A stretch of 49,970 bases of DNA, taken from positions 287,501 to 337,470 of the forward strand of contig JAQGDQ010000201.1 of assembly GCA_030141605.1 (NCBI GenBank), given 5' to 3'. The notes below the pieces were generated by a model. The model was given only the letters and a program-made list of their open reading frames with translations. It had not been told where the DNA came from and did no database searches. Source of the DNA: Tubiluchus corallicola. Taxonomy: Eukaryota > Priapulida > Priapulimorpha > Priapulimorphida > Tubiluchidae. A program made the translations under genes and the position numbers. Positions 1 to 11,903 of this stretch are shown here, one piece after another. Numbering within the stretch: the first letter of the stretch is position 1; every line of letters begins with the position of its first letter.

Positions 1-3000
1 TGGAGGAAGATGTGCGAAGGGACCACTGGAAACGGGATAGAACTCACTTGGATGGTGGCTTATTTGGTGAAAACGATAGGTAATGCTGATTTTTTTTACT
101 ACTTCATTAGGATACCATTCATTAGCTAATCTACCATTCATTAGCTAATCTGAGCACCCTACAGCTCCTTTCTTGTTTTACTGCATAGCTTGAAAAACTA
201 CTGCTATCCAGATTTGCTGTCCAGTAACTAATTTCCAAAAATGCGAAAACCCATTAACAAATCAAATGTATGTGCAGATAATGCATTGTTGCTTTAGTTG
301 TACATTTTGGGTAAGACTTCTGTTAGTAGTGTAGAACTGTACACTTTCTGCATAAGCGCAGGATGAATTACCGCAATTTGCGAAGTTGTGAATGCTTCGT
401 GATAAACACCATTCTAGGAAACAAATTTTAGGTGAAACAGTTAGGCACCATAAAAGAGGTAAAATCAATATGGTCTATACCTGAGCTCAGTGACAGTTGG
501 ACTCACTTTTAAATTATTAATGCGAAAATGCATAGTAACTTCTCGTTATAATATAGACCTGTTACATAAATTGTTAATGTAGTTGTACTTTTTTAAGAGA
601 ACCGAAAAGGAAGAAAATGTTTCTGGATGGTGAAGTGACTATCGAGACTGGGGATGGAACTCTCAGGTAACGCATTCACAAGTATATTAGTGTTTTTTCT
701 TGGTGATTTAAATGTAAAGTATCAACAACACAAAAAACTAATTTGGTGCTATGGTCGATCTATAAAAAGCTGTAGGTAAAACATTCTGACGAAATGATAA
801 AGTTTGTCTCCCATCTGTTTGTACAGTAATTTACCACAGGGGATGAACGATTTGTTTGAGTGTAAATAGTAAACACCAACCAAGTGTATAGGACCCTTAA
901 TGATTTGCCAATTAGTAATTAGTCAGTATTATTTATAATTTATTTCATAAGTCTTTAATTTGATGAGACTGTAATTAACTTAAATTGTTATTAAAGCTTA
1001 CTAGTATAATAACAGTGAATGCTTAGTTATGCTGATAACAGGATGGATTTTGCTCTAACAGTATTGCCAGTTCGTTAGAGCATGTGTCGTTTGCTGTAAT
1101 TCTTGGTACAATATTCTACTATTATTACTTACAAAAAAGCATTGTATTTCCCAGCAAGAGAAAATAGATATGGAAATAACCATAAAAATTAATAAAGCAG
1201 ATGTTGCACACTATTATGAGAGAGTTGCTTGCTTCTCTTCAAAAATTACAGTGAAACCATATTGTATTTAACGGACTAGGATTATTTAATATTGGTTTTT
1301 ACATTTTTTGTCATTGTTGTGCTGTCTGAACATTGACATGCAACTACGAATTTCTGGCTGGTGCAAAAAAAAACAAAATACAGTAATACTAGTGTTTCAT
1401 GACTTCACTCACTAAATTTTGGGAGTAGAAAGGCATCACTATATCTTCAAATTTTTGTTTGCGTTTGTTGTCTTGACAGTAAAATCACAAGAATGCATTT
1501 GTTGACAATATAAAAATTTAATAATTATTTATGAATTTCATGTGTTTTGCGGAATTAATTTCCCATATATTTAGAATACGGCTTTGTTATTACAGAAAAC
1601 TTAACAACAAAGATTTGAACTGCAACTCTGGGAGTGATCATGAGAGCTCACCTTCACTTAACGCTAGTGTTAAATCTGATTTACCTAATGGGAGTAACGG
1701 TGATGATAGCTGCTCCGGTAGCAATACGTCTAGTAAGCCACAGTCTCCTATTGACTTGCAAATGAAAAACTTTGTGAATTACGACAGTGAAACTGCATTA
1801 CATAGTACTGTGAACAAAGCTGAAAAAAGTGACACAGCTGTTGCTTCTAATGGTAAACTGAATGGCCTATTAGATCCTACTGCGGCAGAAGATGAGTCTT
1901 CGCCTGATAGTGTGATAGTGCTATCCGACAACGAAGAAGGCGCGAAGAACAAAGTGAAACTTCGCAGTTTAACTAAAAGCTTGTTGGGCATTGAAAAGTG
2001 CACTCGTGCAGAGAGGGAAGATATTGTTCGAATGTTGAAATCCGAATTGAGAAATGAAGAAGCCAAATTAGTTCTCCTGAAAAAAATCAGACAGAGTCAG
2101 CAAATCAAGGAAGCATTGTATGGTGGAGCGCACACTGCCAATGTTAATTCGGTACTTTCTCATCCATCTTTGAAAGCTAAGCAGCAAACTCAGTTACCAC
2201 CACCTCTTTTACGTGGCATCCAGCAGTCAACACGTGGTCTCAGTCATTCTGCCCAGCCAACTTCCCACAGCAAGCCACAAGCGGCCCCTCCACCTCTGTT
2301 GATGGCTCCTAGTCGCGGTCGAGATCCAACTGGTTCGATGCCAGCGAATCTTATGCTTCAACACATGAGTCGCACAGCGGCGCACGGCATTCGGTCAGGT
2401 GCCACACCACCTAATATTGTTATGGGATATCAGACACAGAAACAGGCTCCTAGTGTAACTCAGGACAACCAAACTCCCGCCCAGAGACAAGCAGCAGCAA
2501 AGCTGGCATTGCGAAAGCAGTTGGAGAAGACACTGTTGCAGATTCCGCCACCAAAACCACCACCACCTGAACTTAATTTTATTCCATGTGCTCAGAATGC
2601 AGAGTTTGTGTATTTATTGGGCCTTGAAGAGGCTGTCAAATATTTGACAGAAAATGATCCAATAAAAGGCAAACCAGCGCAGCCTGTCAAGTATGTGTTT
2701 AACCCTTTTCGTTGTGTTCAATGTAAAACAGACTTCACAACTGTATGGAAGCGAGACAAACCTAATTCTAAGAACGTGATATGTGAGCAGTGTGTCACAT
2801 CTAATCAGAAGAAGGCACTGAAGGCCGAGCATACAAATAGGCTGAAAAGTGCCTTCGTTAAAGCGCTACAACAGGAGCAAGAAATAGAGCAAAGAATACA
2901 ATCACAGGCCGCTGCTGCTGCTGCAACCGCAGACACCAATACTAGCAGCAATGAGCTTTCGACGGCGACTACTACGACTACAACTACACAGTCTGCAGCC

Positions 3001-3309
3001 AGTACTGCGGCTGCAGCTGCAGTTGCGGTTGCTTCTGCCATGAATCCAAAATTAGCAGCCGAAGCTATGAGGCACCAATCGCTTCTGCAGTCATCTCACC
3101 TGGGTGGAATGCAGCTGTCACATCTACAGAATTTACATTTACTGCCCAGGTTTATCCCTACCACTAGTACGCTTGGTTATCCATACGGATTAATTGGGCC
3201 ACAAGCACACCAGCGATCTACAGCTGATATGAACTTACATAGGCAGTACTTGCTTGATATGATCCCGCCACAGGCAATGCCCAAGTCAAATGTTTCGTGG
3301 AAGAACTGA
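1..3309 (+). CDS. GATAD2: GATAD2/p66 NuRD subunit, 3' part of gene (5' end outside window)
   Basis: Three coding exons join in one frame: 1-79 (codons from base 3), 598-666 and 1596-3309. Introns are GT-AG (80-597, 667-1595), and both joins leave two bases plus one, each making an Arg codon. They give 619 residues; the start codon lies upstream of the window. p66 proteins link the MBD and CHD parts of the NuRD deacetylase/remodeller in the nucleus. Seen in order: an acidic VIVLSDNEE motif (a possible SUMO-interaction site), the CR1 coiled coil near 1954-2121 (EEAKLVLLKKIRQSQ), Pro-rich linkers with PPPLL, the conserved RQAAAKLALRKQLEKTLL block, a GATA-type C-x2-C...C-x2-C finger at 2713-2793 followed by a basic helix, an Ala/Thr-rich low-complexity tract at about 2908-3045, and the terminal family signature YLLDMIPP. 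The ATG at 1531 is intronic and is not the start. Invertebrates usually have one p66 gene, so I do not choose the A or B paralogue. Confidence 0.95.
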
Positions 3310-4900
3310 TGTTAATTGCGGTACGATAGCACATTGTAGTTGTACTATAGACGGTGAATTGTTGGCCTAGAACTACATTTTGTATTACTCGAACATATTT
3401 TTTGTATTTTCTGCTGTTGGCGAGAGGTGGTAATAACTTCATGGCATAATCTGTTGTTATCGGTTACCATTTTACACTGCTGCACTGATTCACTGTCAGC
3501 ATAGGTGATTTCTTAAACTGCAAACCATGTATTATATTGTACTGCATTATTGCATGCCTTTTGGATAAACTGTTATATATAATTGACATGATAATATTAT
3601 TATATTGTAAATGGCTTGATGAATCAACTATTTATGTACCCAGTGATTGCAACACTCTACTAATAGACTGTAATAGACTCATTTATTAATAGTAAATTGT
3701 ACGTTATGTACCAAACTATTAACCAAGTACCATGTGTTTAATTTTGCTACAAGTTTTAGTTGCTTTTTGGCATTATTACTGCATATAGGCGTATAGGAGC
3801 AATACTACAGTACTTACACCAGAACTCTAATGACTCTTCCTATAGTGAATTAAAACAAAACTTTCCATCTTTATACTAGACAACAAATGGTCGACTGTTA
3901 TTTGATATATATTTGATATCAAATTTTTTCAAAAGAAAAACAGTAAACATACATGTACTATTACACTATTGTACTATGTACTATTTTCTGGACTATTACA
4001 CTGAACTATATATATATTCTGAACTACCTGGATTATATCAATATTCTTCATTTTATAAAAATAACACAAATGCCCCCAATTGCTTTGCTTCTCAGTACTC
4101 AGCTCCTTTATGTCTTGATAGCTTAAAATCTGTAATAACTTGTTTTGAATGTTCGTATTTATTTGTCCATTTTGGTTTACCTTGAAAACAAAAAGTTTCC
4201 TGCTTGCTACAGAATGTAGTTTTTGAATTATCTGCTTGACTTAGATAGAAATTGAAATGAAAACACATTTATTCGGAGTTACTTTTATCTTATACTTGCT
4301 AGAGAAAATACGGAACGTTTGGTGTTGAAATTAAAGTGAAATTGCAAATACTTTTCAAATTTTTTCATATAATTGTGTACATACACATACATTAAGTGCA
4401 AGCCACTGCCTCATTAATGGATTGTGGATACTCTGTAAATTTGAAAAATCTGCATATGAAACGCTGTACTACACTTTACACAAACACCCACTTTATTATA
4501 AACAGGTATACTGATGTATGTAGGTCATAACAACTTTGAAGCAAGCACACTGTATTGTTTTTTGCCAGCAAATACAAAACAGAAATGAACAAGCTTGCAA
4601 AAAACATAAATAACTTTGTTGTACATGTACTAAAAATGGCGAAAAACTACTGCAGATATTAATGCAGTTACAAATTATATGTGCATTACTTTTGTTTTGA
4701 AAAGAACAAATTTTAATAGTGCCTAATGAGTTACCTGTAATACATCAACAAATTTGAAGCTAACTTTGTGGTGTATAGTATTAGACAATGCTTTTTTACA
4801 TTGATGTTCAACCTTGAATAATAAAAAAACTTTATACTATAATCCAAAGGCAAAGTACAGTCACCTTTTCTTTAAAAATAAAGACATTTGGCCAGGGTTA
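3310..4900 (+). other. Probable 3'UTR and 3' flank of GATAD2
   Basis: AT-rich sequence without a convincing coding frame follows the GATAD2 stop. AATAAA signals occur at 4820-4825 and 4877-4882 and are the best candidates for 3' end formation; an earlier ATTAAA lies near 3848. A 90-codon open stretch at 3913-4185 has AT-rich composition and no recognisable motif, so I treat it as chance. Confidence 0.45.
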
Positions 4901-7900
4901 ATATCACGTTTTATACTAATGCTAAAACACTCGCACACATTTATAATAATCCATAGTAAAATGTCCCCTTTGCTATCAGTACACAGCTAATTTCAATTCC
5001 CGGCAGACATTACATAGCTGCGCATGTATTGATCAGTATCTAGTATTTACACACAAGATGTACACTTCATTTTCTAAGTAGCATAGTCCGTAATGACGAA
5101 GCCAACCAAGGATTAGTTCAACGTGAAGCAATCAAATAAATGCAAATCATGGTATAAAGACATGCACACATGGCCCTACTCAGGAATTAATATCATAGAC
5201 ATAATATTTTAAGGATATAGTAAATATTTTAACCAAATTGGATACTACAAAATAATTTAATATTTTTTTAACAAAGAAGACACAAGAAACAGACTCATTC
5301 TGTGCCAGCAACATCCACAGGAGCCCTAAAGCTAAACTGTTAAAGCCTGCAAAGTTAGGCAGAAAATGAACTTAAACCTTATCACTAAAATACAGGATTA
5401 GAAGATTTTATGTTCAATAAAAGAGTGATACAAACGTGTATATTAAAATCATTCCTGGAGTTGATGGATGTCTCAGTTTAATATGCATCAACATTAATTC
5501 TGCATTACATTTAATACTGCTATCATGACAAATATAAATTATCTTTCCAATCAAAACCATTAGTGGGTATGATTACCTTAACTAGTTGACATCAGTATGA
5601 TCGGCGATATTACAGGATACTGTTACCTGGATATACTTCACACAGTTACATAAATGTTGAAAATTTCTTAAATATAATTAAAATGAAATATGCTGGGAAA
5701 TAGCATTTAACATTTAAACAATATCCTAGTATTAACTTGGTGCTATACTAACCATGTGAACAATATAATAATTAAATATACAAGTTTTCTTGAGTTTCAA
5801 TGTAAAAACATTGTGCGACCATTGGTAGTAAATGTGATTTTTTGTTTTATAAGTTGCATATATTGAATATATTAATAGTGCACACAACGGGATGTGCCCA
5901 ATCATTTTACAAGGAATTTACATCAAAAATGAGAACTATTTAAAATGTAACAGAGCAAGCATCAAATTATTTCTTTCTAAATGAATAATTATAATCCAAA
6001 ACTTTTAATTGTTAATAATAAAGAAGCACCTGTAAGACAACAGTACAAGTGGAACTTTTATATATCTTAATTTAGAGCTGTACACATCGTTGACCTCAAT
6101 AGGTCAAGCACAATCATGTATAATTATATTTTATAAAAACACGCAAAGACAAAAGACAAGAATAAAATTTGTCACAGCACCTGCCTTGAATACTACCAGT
6201 AGATCTTTCTTACCACCCAACCTATAGCAAAAAAACAGCTATAAATGAGCTAGAAAGGTTGACTTGACTGCGAACTACTCACACGATGATCAAAGAAGTG
6301 TTTCCACCTAGACTGTAACTGTAAGTTCCTTAAATTCAGCTATCCAATTGTTTACAATTTTGAAAACTCAAAAATCAATAAATCAATTATTAATTAATCA
6401 TAAAAGAAAGGCTACACAATATCTAATTCTACAAAAAATTTCATAAAATCCAAAATTTAACAAGTAGTTTCCATTGCTCCCAATAGATGGAGAAGGCGCA
6501 TTTATGTTGAGCTTTACAAAGAACATATTAATTTTAAGAAAATGGAGAATTAATTATAAAAAATTCTCAACAAGGTAGGCCATTGTAAACTGTCTTGAGA
6601 CTGCTGATGTTGTAATTTAGTAATTGACTTAGTGATTTATGATTGATTTAAAGGACAAGAAAAGGGATACCTGAAGTAGGTTTCAGAAAAATCATCTTAA
6701 AAAATTATATTACTTTATAGTAATTTTATGTGTATATCGTACTCGCTTTGAAAGGATTTTTTGTTTGTTTTAATTTTAAATCCCCCGCAATACTCTTCTG
6801 ACAACGCCATTACATGACATCATATATGCACAACTCAAATCAGGGGAAGAAAAGGAAATGTCAAACTATGTCCCAAAAAACTTTCCATTCAAGGTTACAT
6901 TACTTAACATTTCATTCATCTGCTTGAAAGACTTAGGTAACTAGAAAAGAAATTTATTAATTGTTTAAAATGTTTTCTCCAAATGGTAAAGTGCTGTTGA
7001 CTCACCACCAGGAGTCACCACTCACTAACAAATCTTGACAAGATACAGTCATTTAAAATTTCACTTAGTTAGTGACATGAGTGCTACAAATGCTCTGATT
7101 ATTTTGTCAAACTTTACACAGTGTTATCTAAACTTGTTTCAAATGACCTATCATCAAAATGGCTGCATCTAGCGGTTATCGTGAGTTTAAATTTACAGGC
7201 TTCATACAGCGTTAGTGCCTATGCAAGCCCTGTATGCAAAAAAGACTAAGTGATGTAAAATTTCAAGACACATTTTTAACCTTTATTAAGTGGAGGGTTT
7301 TCTTGTGCTTTAATGGTTTAACAACTTTTAGTACTAATACTTCAAACATTGTGGAAATAAGTTTGTTACTATTTTTAATATAACCAAGTAAAAAATGAAA
7401 TCTTATTATTCATCCCAAATAATTTGGTAAAAATCCTCAATGGATTTAATACTATAGGACTTAAGAGCTAGGCGTATCTTACACACTAAAAAATAACCAT
7501 TCCCTCTTATTTGTTGGCAAAGCTCAGTCAGGAAAATGACCAGCTCTTGGATGCAGGCATGGGAAGCGTTTATATGGAAGGAATTGCCAAACTACAGACA
7601 TCAGACACAATGCTGTCTATGAAGAAATAGTGGCAACTAAAATGGGTGACTATAAAGACTATGACTATACAAAGGCACAGAGAAAACCTGGGTTTATAAT
7701 ATATGCTTACTCTGGCGCACTCGTGTGTGTGTGGTTACTAGTGTGAATGTGATGTAGAAAAATGAGAACATATTATAGTAAACAGGTACAATTAATTAAA
7801 CTAATGAGAATTGAATTCATACAGTCGCCCAAATTTTAGTCATACCATGCATACAATGACACTGTGTAGCTATAACAAACAATATACAAGCATTTTGAAA

Positions 7901-8044
7901 AATATGCTTGGAATTCAGATTTCAACTGCTAGCTCATATTCAGAGCAGAGAAGTTGAAGTCATAGTTCTGTAGCTCAATGCTTATAAATCCTTACTCAAA
8001 TTACATTAGCACAAATTATTATGTTGACACTCTAGCCAATCATT
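4901..8044. other. Spacer between GATAD2 and SERF, no gene seen
   Basis: AT-rich, stop-dense sequence in all frames. I see no splice-framed exon, RNA gene or repeat array. A short frame near 7500-7629 looks mildly protein-like but has no family resemblance (see rejected list). The SERF 3'UTR, read leftwards, must end somewhere here or just right of it. Confidence 0.5.
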
Positions 8045-8406
8045 CCTTTTCACAATTTCACTATGCGCACGTGCAGTTGTTGTAGGTCAAAGGTTAAGTG
8101 TACCACAGCAACACGTGACGACAACCGTCATGTGACATATGGGTAAAGCAAAGCCGGGAACTTCAGTTGTTTTACGTGGACTTTACTTAATTATGTATTA
8201 GTCTGTGCACAGAGTAATGTACTAGCAGGATCTTGCTTGGAACAAGAAAAAATGAACTGGGTAAGATTCAAGCTAGCTGTTAAAACTGTTACTAGTAGAA
8301 TAGCATGGCTGCGAGGTGTTGTCGAGTGTACACAAATGCATTGTGTGGTACACTTAACCTTTGACCTTTACACGAACATCATCAATCACTGGAAACTGTG
8401 AAAAGG
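8045..8406. repeat. MITE-like inverted-repeat element beside the SERF 3' end
   Basis: The 23 bases at 8085-8107 are the exact reverse complement of 8344-8366. Weaker pairing continues outward to a CCTTTTCACA / TGTGAAAAGG pair at 8045-8054 and 8397-8406, so the arms are about 60 bp. TCATT lies directly before the left end and one base after the right end, a possible short target-site duplication. There is no coding capacity, so it looks like a non-autonomous DNA transposon. It lies about 120 bp past the SERF stop, so it may be part of the SERF 3'UTR. Confidence 0.65.
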
Positions 8407-8526
8407 CTCATTAAACCACTTTCTTCTCCAAGTTGAATTATTTGCAGAGTTATTACCTACCATTTTTAAATGGAAAATACAAGAAAATAACTTTTTTACT
8501 TCTATACCGTATAGTACTACTTTGAC

Positions 8527-11500
8527 TCATTTCCCCTTACTGGTTCCAGCTGCCGCCTCAGCTGCTTTCTTTGCTTGTTTTTCCCGAAGAGCATCGGCAT
8601 CTCTATAATTAATAATGTAAAATATTACAGTGATAATCAACACATTTACATGCAGCACAGTAAGATAGCAGGACTGTTCCACATTTATGAGGTTCACTGC
8701 AACATCATAACCGTTTTGGATAGCAATATATTTGTATAAAAACAAACACAGTGCTCCAGACTCCTTGTAGAATTTCAAAATCTCAGTATTTTGAAGGAAG
8801 AGCAAATACTTTTTGCAGTTTATCCCCATAACATCTTGATTTTCTGCAACAGTCCTTGGACGAAGACCTCTTTCCAAAATTTAAATGTATTTAAACAGCT
8901 AATGCAAATCTCCGGGTTAGTCGAGTGTACAATGAGCGATGTTGGGTAGTAGCCCAACAACTAAAATTAGTAGTACTGGAGTAGCACTAATACTTTGAAA
9001 ATGAATAGGGGTAAAGTGCAACATCACTACTTTTCCCGTAACGGCACTACAGCACTACATTTAATTCTCGGATTTTACAGTTAATTATCTCATGTACAGT
9101 GAAGGAAGACTTTAATGCGTTATGTGCCACGCTGGTCATTCTTTTAATGTCCCCCTACATTTTGCAGTGTACTCGTATCAACGATGAACAAAAGTCATTA
9201 TAAAATGAAAGTACAATAGCGGTACTATTTTCATACAGCAAATGCAGTTGCAAGAACTACTTTTTTAAAAAAAGTAATTGTAACAGTACATCCACTACTT
9301 TTCAGGAGAGTAATTGTACTTGGTATGATATTACATTTTAAAAGTAAGTGACCTAACAGTGACAATAAATGCCGACTTATTACATTCTGAATTTCAGACA
9401 AAAATATACATGTTCAGTTAAGCAATTGAAAAAGGCATGCATTAAACGTCGGCTCATTAACTGAAGCAGGAGGCACTGACAAACTGTGAATCAGCAAATA
9501 TCTTAACCCAAAACCTTGTGCTTTTGGGGTGTATAATCCACCATTTGAGCTACCAACTCAACACAGCAATGTTGGCATGAAATCTTATCATGATAGTTGA
9601 TCAGTGATCCTATCCAATAGTGATATGTCACCGTATTATGAAGATAATCGACAGTGAGACATGACTTACAAAGTATCTGCACCTTCCGGTAGGATATCCA
9701 AGACACACATTAAGAATTACAACACTTAGCTTATTAGGTAAGACTCCGTGTGCGCGTAATGCATGATGCTTGATCTGTAATGTCTGATGAGTATGGACTG
9801 TTTCCATGTGTCCATTCATGAATGTCATGCATATTAATTCACCCTGGCATTTTTGGTTGATTTTGGGAAAATTGGAAGTTTCTCTCGAATTTTAGCGCAA
9901 CGTTAATCAAGAAATAATCACAGCTGTGGTATTACCTTATCAATGTAGCAATACATGGAAAAATTACACAAAAAATAAAAAATGCAGGTTTTAGATGCTC
10001 AACATTTTGCAGGGAAGAGAACAGTGTGGTATGTATCAAACTTAGTGAAGGCATTGCAAATGAATGCAAAACAACGTAATTATATGCATCTTCCTCTTCT
10101 CAAAAATTTAAATGGACAAAATATTAATGTATGTAGGTCCTGGAGTAACCAGAACACACCTGATTAGGAAACCACTGAGTGAAAATGGTCACCGGATACT
10201 TGAAAACTCAATAAATCACCCAGGCAATGGCAGTTTTCAATCTGAGCATTGTTATGTCATGTATATTTGGATAATACCAATAACATTCGAACGAATATGG
10301 ATTAATGCATCATGCATTACGTACACACAGACCACTTTCACGTGTTTAAATACAAACTGTTGTATATGCATTACACATCGCGGATCACGCATTACATGTA
10401 TGGGGAGCCCTACATTTAAGTGAGACTGAAAGGAAACAATTCAGTTCTAAGACACATGTACTATAGTGAAAATATACAAAATACACCACACATAATTTAC
10501 AACATTATGTAAACTTGAAATTTAGCTAAATATTTGTTGTGTTTTGTTTCAGATTTTACAGTAGACCATCTAAAGTTTTTATGCCAAAGGAATGAAGAAG
10601 ATTTCGGATATTGTCGTAGTTTTGTCAGAGTTTTTTAGTCAGCCATTTTTTTCACCAAATGTTGAATAAAGTTGTAATTTTGTTTAATTAATTAAGTCAT
10701 ACCAGAATAATTCTACCCCAGGATTCGTTAAAATTCCAGCTTAGCTATAAAGCTGCTTTGCAAAATAAAGTCAATATACCAACATTATCGTAGATGTCAC
10801 AACTTCCATAATTCAAAATCTAAAAACTTTTAATAGCAAACTTTTAACTTGTTTCATCGACAAAATTAAAATCGGCCTACCTCTGTTTTCTTGCTTGTAG
10901 TGATGCTCCTTTATTTCCATCCTTATCATCAGCCTTCTTCTTCTTACCAACCTCGGCCTGTTTTTTCATGTTTTTTTCTCTGGCCTTTTCTCGCTGGTTG
11001 CCACCTGTAAATTAACATAACAGAAGAATTCTAACAGAGCCGCAAATTTCTGATTTGCTACCTTATATAATATTACATTCATATCCAAAAACAATTCATT
11101 GGTCTGAGCATTCATTTTCCGTGTTAGGGCTAGGGAAAGACAGAATTGCATGACAGTTTTTAGCTGTGTAGCTACTGTAGATAGGTTTTATATATATATA
11201 TAATTATATATTATATATATATATATATATATATTGAGGTGAACCACCTAAACTGAGTGTGCCGACTTTTCTTATTAAAGTGCTTCACTGTTGCTCGTTC
11301 ATCCAAATATTCCTTTTTCTGTCTCTGGAACTTCTTATCAGCAGTATATTATTATTACTAGTTTATATGGAATTTAATAAGATGGTAACAGTACTCATGG
11401 CAACAAAAGATGTTTTGCTTTTAGCATCTTTATTCTATCGTTCAGCTACTCAATTAATGTTAGCAATGTGATCTAATTGAGGCAGATCATAATAAGCAGC

Positions 11501-11697
11501 ACCCCATAACAATGAATTTGCCAGTATATACATATACATTTATGATCACTATTGACTATTGTTTATAAAATATAATTTTTATAGCCTATATATTTCACTA
11601 ACACCTTCTAACACTTAGTACACTGTCCTGTTACTTTTCTTCAGTCGGTTAGATTTCATACTATGTATTAATAAACGGTTTCAGTCTTACGAGTCAT
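8527..11697 (-). CDS. SERF: SERF (small EDRK-rich factor) family protein, complete
   Basis: Three coding exons on the minus strand: 11697-11691 (ATGACTC), 11004-10881 and 8602-8527. Coding lengths of 7, 124 and 76 nt sum to 207, giving 68 residues plus TGA. Junctions are C|gtaag, ttacag|GT, AG|gtagg and ttatag|A, all GT-AG and in phase. The product starts MTRGNQREKAREKNMKKQ, the SERF/4F5 signature, then has a Lys-rich stretch, ASLQARKQRDADALREKQAKK and an Ala-rich tail. SERF proteins are short, highly basic and largely disordered; worm MOAG-4 and human SERF promote amyloid formation and bind nucleic acid. The first exon codes only seven bases, so a search for long frames would miss the start. 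The gene is divergent from the PC4 gene. Reading through intron 2 gives a longer frame (to 8877) that is not part of the family. Confidence 0.93.
8940..9330. repeat. Possible MITE remnant in SERF intron 2
   Basis: This intronic stretch is dense in short related words in both orientations: AGTAGTACTGGAGTAGCAC near 8970, ACTACTTTT near 9025, AAAGTAATTGTAACAGTAC near 9270 and GAGAGTAATTGTACTTGG near 9305. Such word clusters are typical of decayed DNA-transposon derivatives with subterminal repeats. I could not define ends or a target duplication, so family and boundaries are open. Confidence 0.3.
9490..9565 (-). mobile_element. tRNA-derived SINE head (degenerate)
   Basis: On the minus strand an A-box-like TAGCTCAAATGG (9552-9541) is followed about 33 bases on by a B-box-like GGGTTAAGAT (near 9508-9499), with CAAAAGCACAAGG between them as in tRNA-derived SINE heads. 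Clover-leaf pairing is poor, so it is not a working tRNA gene. The 3' body of the element is not clear. Confidence 0.5.
9745..10331. repeat. Inverted repeat pair in SERF intron 2
   Basis: Bases 9745-9769 and 10307-10331 are reverse complements at 22 of 25 positions, sharing the core GCATCATGCATTACG. About 540 bp without coding content lie between. This could be a decayed transposon with terminal repeats, or two opposed copies of a dispersed repeat. No target-site duplication is evident. Confidence 0.4.
11188..11234. repeat. (TA)n microsatellite in SERF intron 1
   Basis: A run of TA dinucleotides is broken once by TAATTATATAT. It lies inside the 686-bp first intron of the SERF gene. Confidence 0.9.
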
Positions 11698-11903
11698 CGT
11701 TAATGATGGTATTCCTGGTTTAAAAACTTATGATTACAGTCACAAAAACATGTATAACTCCACCATTATTATTTTCTAAAGTTTTTAGGTTGCGCCATCT
11801 GTTGCCATAATTTGTGGTAAACCCGCTTAAACCAAACACGGGTTTTTGTGAAGATATCGTTTTGGTAATTTTAATTTATCGTATCACCTCGTCGTCTTGT
11901 GAA
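11698..11903. promoter_or_regulatory. Shared divergent promoter region, SERF / PC4
   Basis: Only 206 bp separate the SERF ATG (minus, 11697) from the PC4 ATG (plus, 11904), so both 5'UTRs and both start sites must lie here unless there are upstream non-coding exons. A 7-bp inverted repeat AAACCCG / CGGGTTT lies at 11819-11825 and 11839-11845. GCGCCATCTG, read in reverse as CAGATGGCGC, resembles a YY1 site, and a second GCCAT follows shortly after. There is no clear TATA box in a useful place. The promoter role is inferred from geometry. Confidence 0.65.

Noticed and set aside
7500-7629. Short frame containing DAGMGSVYMEGIAKLQTSD
   Set aside because: It looks protein-like, but there is no matching splice phase to any neighbour, no family resemblance, and a length within chance.
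8603-8877. Extension of the SERF last exon into a 116-codon frame
   Set aside because: The added part reads through an intron. The true exon starts at 8602, where the phase joins the family-matching middle exon; the extra residues have no SERF resemblance.
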